A stretch of DNA of 64,000 bases from Solobacterium sp. UBA3691 (GTDB lineage Bacteria > Bacillota_I > Bacilli_A > Erysipelotrichales > Erysipelotrichaceae). The stretch spans positions 1 to 64,000 of the forward strand of contig DFIS01000087.1 in the NCBI GenBank assembly GCA_002372175.1, written 5' to 3'. Under the pieces are notes generated by a model. The model was not told where the DNA came from, did not search any database, and worked only from the letters and a program-made list of their open reading frames with translations. This document shows positions 61,302 through 64,000 of this stretch, piece by piece (position 1 is the stretch's first letter; every line of letters starts with the position of its first letter). The position numbers and the translations under genes are program-made.

Positions 61302-61387
61302 CATATACATGACGATTGATAAAAGAGAAAGGCGGTATTCAGCAGCACGTATTCCAAAAGTGTTTTGAAAATGTCAGGATCTGTATT

Positions 61388-62134
61388 TTACCGCACTTCT
61401 TCTAAGAAATCGGAAATTGCGTCCAGCACCTTGTCCAGATGTCTGGTATAGCAATGATCGTCTCCTTCTATAACAACAAGTTTGCAATCATCATACATCT
61501 TCTGCAATTCAATTGAGCATTGCAATGGGATGGCTTCATCTTCATCCCCGTGAACAATGAACACCTTCCCATGATACTTGCTGACTGCATCTTCCGGGTG
61601 AATAAGCTGAGCAAGACGCAGATAGTCTCCATTGAGATCAAACATTGGAAGGCTGATCTTGTCAGGAATATGGTCAGGATCGAACTCCATACCAAGCAGT
61701 TGTCCCTTTCTTGCTCCTTCAGGAATGATCATACCGGGTGAAAGGGGTAAGATTGCCTTGAACTGACTGTTTCTTAATCCACCTAAAAGTATTGTCAGCA
61801 ATCCCCCTTGGGAATGTCCTGCAATGTAGAGATCACTTACAAAATCCAGACTTCTTGCATAATCGATCACTCTCAGACCATTCAGGATCCACTGGAACAG
61901 ATTATGATCTTCAAACCTGCCGTCGCTCTTGCCGTGCCCATACATCTCCGCTCTCAATGTGGCAAAGCCAAGTTCATTCATCCTTCTGCTGATAGCAGTT
62001 ATATGAGTTTCCTCCATATGTCCGGTCAAGCCATGAATCACTATCACCAAAGGACATTTTTCCGTTTCCTCTGCAGGCATATCCAGCTTACAGTGCAGCC
62101 TGATCGGCTTATCATCAATATAGAATTCTTTCAT
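61388..62134 (-). CDS. Cinnamoyl/feruloyl esterase-like alpha/beta hydrolase
   Basis: The 248-residue protein matches the LJ0536/Est1E-type esterases in length and order: VIHGLTGHMEETH, nucleophile GHSQGG (Ser108), acidic HGDEDEAIP and His in GDDHCYTRHLD. Those enzymes cleave hydroxycinnamate esters of plant sugars. No signal peptide is seen. It lies convergent to the LacI gene and outside the main operon. The role on plant esters is inferred from family resemblance. Confidence 0.75.
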   Translation of the reverse strand: MKEFYIDDKPIRLHCKLDMPAEETEKCPLVIVIHGLTGHMEETHITAISRRMNELGFATLRAEMYGHGKSDGRFEDHNLFQWILNGLRVIDYARSLDFVSDLYIAGHSQGGLLTILLGGLRNSQFKAILPLSPGMIIPEGARKGQLLGMEFDPDHIPDKISLPMFDLNGDYLRLAQLIHPEDAVSKYHGKVFIVHGDEDEAIPLQCSIELQKMYDDCKLVVIEGDDHCYTRHLDKVLDAISDFLEEVR

Positions 62135-62701
62135 TAGTATTCCTTTCCCGGTCTCCGGATACTGATCCGGTATTCATAAATAGATATCTGAATCTTTTGT
62201 TTAACCAGACATCATCAGAGTCCGACGCTCCCCTAAACCAGATCCGACTTTCTTACATTATAATTCTTTTCGTCTTTATTACGTTTTTTAGTTTCTGATT
62301 CATCTGTCAATTCCATCAAGATCAGGCACCAAATTCTTTTGCAACACTTCCAGAACTTCCTGAGAAAAGACAAAGCCGGATTAGCAGACCGTTTTCTCTT
62401 TGCAATCTTATGTTCATATCTTCCAAAAGGCTATTGTCTGGAAGATGATCTTGACACTGGAAAGATAATAACCGTTTTTATCAGAGAGTTACTGGGTGAT
62501 GAATATTTCGATAAATACGGATGGTAAAAAGGTCCCAAATAAATCATATCTAAACAGCCAGATAGATGGTGAACGCGTTAAATTGAGTTCGCCATTTTTA
62601 TGCTATCTGTTTACATGTTTCAAATGTCTGCATAGTATATTTGAATATAATACAAACTGATGAGTCCTTGTTGTTATACCGATTTTCAGCTGACGGTGGT
62701 G
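62135..62701. other. Gene-poor stretch; one 62-codon frame of doubtful status and a long imperfect hairpin
   Basis: A plus-strand frame at 62339-62527 reads LADRFLFAILCSYLPKGYC and ends LLGDEYFDKYGW. It lacks an ATG and ribosome site, so it is probably a gene fragment at most. At 62559-62609 CAGATAG pairs with CTATCTG around an inner GAAC/GTTC stem, forming an imperfect hairpin. No other gene is visible. Confidence 0.35.
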
Positions 62702-63292
62702 TTATTGTTGATATTTCTCCATCATTTTTTCGATGTTTTCTCTTGGAATTGTGCCATTCAGCATGATGATAGCATTCTGCCGGCACGCCTCCATGAAGCA
62801 CTGGACGACTTCATCATCACTTCCCGGGAGACCGCATTTTACCCAGTAAATAATGACATTGTAGATATAGCCATGTGGTATGGCGCTGGCAAAATCTGTT
62901 CCGCTGGAGTAATCACACAGTCTGTTGAGATGATCGAGTAGAAACCATTCGCGGTGAGCCTGTATCAGTAATTCGAATTTTGTGCGGTTCTTGCGGATGA
63001 TCTGGATGTAATTGCGCCAGTTCTCCTCGACATTCTGGGAAAAGTTCTGAATCAACAGGTCATTCATGTCACCGATACCGTCAAGCAGGACATCGTCCCG
63101 TGTATAGTAATTACGATAGAAGGCACTGCGTGATACTCCTGATTTTCTTATAATGTCAGTTATTCTGATTTCTTCATAATCCCGGGTTTTCATCAGAATG
63201 AATAAAGCGTCCTTGATGGCTTCGCGTGTCGCTCTGTTAGACTCTTCATTATTGCGCTTAAGCGTCTCCCGACGCTTTTCCGTCATTTCCAT
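62702..63292 (-). CDS. TetR/AcrR-family transcriptional regulator
   Basis: The 196-residue protein has a TetR-type HTH at about residues 17-65: ATREAIKDALFILMKTRDYEEIRITDIIRKSGVSRSAFYRNYYTRDDVLLDGI. The C-terminal part resembles TetR_C of the DhaS-like group, which often regulates small-molecule catabolism. ATG 63292 is chosen with GGGGA 9 bases upstream; a start at 63343 has no ribosome site. It is divergent from the MBL-fold gene and likely controls it. Confidence 0.85.
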   Translation of the reverse strand: MEMTEKRRETLKRNNEESNRATREAIKDALFILMKTRDYEEIRITDIIRKSGVSRSAFYRNYYTRDDVLLDGIGDMNDLLIQNFSQNVEENWRNYIQIIRKNRTKFELLIQAHREWFLLDHLNRLCDYSSGTDFASAIPHGYIYNVIIYWVKCGLPGSDDEVVQCFMEACRQNAIIMLNGTIPRENIEKMMEKYQQ

Positions 63293-63432
63293 AGAACAAA
63301 TTCCCCATTTCTGTCCAGTCCAATCCCAATAATATTGAAACATTCTTATTTTAAGTTTACTGTTATGGAAAGAACAAGTGTATTATCCTACGGCTGATAA
63401 TAACACCATAACTGAAAAGGAGTCAACAATTC

Positions 63433-64000
63433 ATGAAAAACGTAGTTGTAAGACAGCTTGACCCTCATACCTGGCAGTTTACGGAAAAGCTTCTGGGAGA
63501 AGCTGTTTACTGCTACCTTTTGGAAGGAAAGGAAAGAAGTCTTCTGATTGATACTGCATATGGCTTTACTGATATTCCCAAAGTCATAAGCGAACTGACC
63601 AGCAAGCCGCTGATTGTTGTTAACACTCACGGGCATTTTGACCATATCAGCGGCAATTATTTGTATGATGAGATTTACCTTAACGGGAAAGACCGTGAAG
63701 TATACCGCCGTCACAGTCAGAGATCCGAAATTGAAAAGATACTGTCTGCCGCATCCGGCAATCCGCTGATCAGAAAACTTCTGCTCACGTCTGTAAGAAG
63801 ACCGTTATCGCAGATCTATTCTCACCGATTTCCGGATACCAGAAATCTTCCGGAAGACGGCTGCTTCGAACTTGGAGACAGAAAGGTCAGCATAATTGAA
63901 ACGCCAGGACACACAGCAGGATCAATATCATTACTTGACGTAAACAGCGGATGGCTGTTCTCCGGAGATATCTGCGGAGGGGCTGCGGTACTGCTGCAAT
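63433..64000 (+). CDS. MBL-fold metallo-hydrolase (3' end beyond window)
   Basis: The open frame starts at ATG 63433 behind AAAAGGAG and runs off the right edge after 189 codons. It contains the metallo-beta-lactamase-fold motif NTHGHFDHISG at about residues 57-67, a following PGHTAGSISLL and LFSGDICGG, which give the zinc ligands. The family hydrolyses thioesters, lactones and other substrates; this one cannot be placed further. The divergent TetR gene is a probable regulator. Confidence 0.85.
   Translation, partial: MKNVVVRQLDPHTWQFTEKLLGEAVYCYLLEGKERSLLIDTAYGFTDIPKVISELTSKPLIVVNTHGHFDHISGNYLYDEIYLNGKDREVYRRHSQRSEIEKILSAASGNPLIRKLLLTSVRRPLSQIYSHRFPDTRNLPEDGCFELGDRKVSIIETPGHTAGSISLLDVNSGWLFSGDICGGAAVLLQ

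Noticed and set aside
62339..62527. 62-codon plus-strand frame as a real gene
   Set aside because: No ATG or ribosome site, and no recognisable family; described only as a possible fragment.
63362..63412. GTTATGG/CCATAAC inverted pair upstream of the MBL-fold gene as a TetR operator
   Set aside because: The arms are 37 bases apart, too far for a normal TetR site, and the repeat is short enough to be chance.
1..64000. tRNA, rRNA or CRISPR array
   Set aside because: I saw no T-loop-like GTTCRA clusters with acceptor stems, no rRNA-like tract and no regularly spaced repeats; a covariance search would be needed to exclude single tRNAs.

Overview
The window looks like chromosomal DNA from an anaerobic, gut-associated Bacillota (Firmicutes), perhaps of the Erysipelotrichales or a nearby clostridial lineage. 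The pointers are strong AGGAGG-type ribosome binding sites, many small lipoproteins with Pro/Ala/Glu/Thr-rich linkers, rubredoxin/rubrerythrin-type iron proteins, a DegV protein, KtrAB, and a large set of uronate and glycoside catabolic genes. The order-level placement is a guess. Most genes lie on the minus strand. Both ends cut through genes: a TtdA-like tartrate dehydratase alpha subunit on the left and an MBL-fold hydrolase on the right.

Region 1 (1-9.5 kb) is housekeeping and stress related. It holds a PAP2 phosphatase, a ferredoxin overlapping a rubredoxin-helical-rubredoxin protein, an ADP-ribosylglycohydrolase beside a macrodomain protein with a C-terminal HTH-like segment, two lipoproteins, and an unusual alpha/beta hydrolase-transmembrane-methyltransferase fusion. 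Region 2 (9.3-16.2 kb) is one tightly overlapping minus-strand run: a TerB_N protein, a BrxD-like (DUF2791) ATPase, an Lhr-like helicase, an HxlR regulator, a DUF5131 protein and a CopZ-like protein. The first three resemble a pared-down BREX/Ter-type genome-defence or DNA-processing module and are the best candidate for a poorly described system.

Region 3 (16.4-23.3 kb) carries a rhodanese lipoprotein, a two-repeat lipoprotein, DegV, a phosphodiester-glycosidase-like exoprotein divergent from a MORN-repeat lipoprotein, and KtrA/KtrB potassium uptake. Region 4 (23.5-41 kb) is a uronate utilisation island: uxaC, kdgK, kdgA, a TIM-barrel isomerase, uxaA, uxaB, an esterase, kduD, kduI, a shortened GH28 enzyme, a GH2 beta-glucuronidase, a GPH symporter, an AraC regulator and a second KDG-kinase-like gene. 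Together these take glucuronides and galacturonides to 2-keto-3-deoxygluconate and then to pyruvate and glyceraldehyde 3-phosphate. A 27-bp inverted repeat with identical geometry lies at the kduI/GH28 divergent promoters and at the second kinase.

Region 5 (41-51 kb) has a MATE exporter, a lipoprotein, a GPH symporter with GH31 and carboxylesterase genes, and an alcohol/aldehyde dehydrogenase pair behind an AAACGTTT palindrome. Region 6 (51.1-52.0 kb) looks like a small decayed mobile-element remnant with a frameshifted phage-type regulator. Region 7 (52-62.1 kb) is a LacI-controlled operon: a ribose-type ABC importer, three related esterases, a VOC protein and an AGE-family isomerase, followed by a separate cinnamoyl-esterase-like gene. 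It probably serves uptake and de-esterification of an acylated sugar. The right end has a TetR regulator divergent from the MBL-fold gene.
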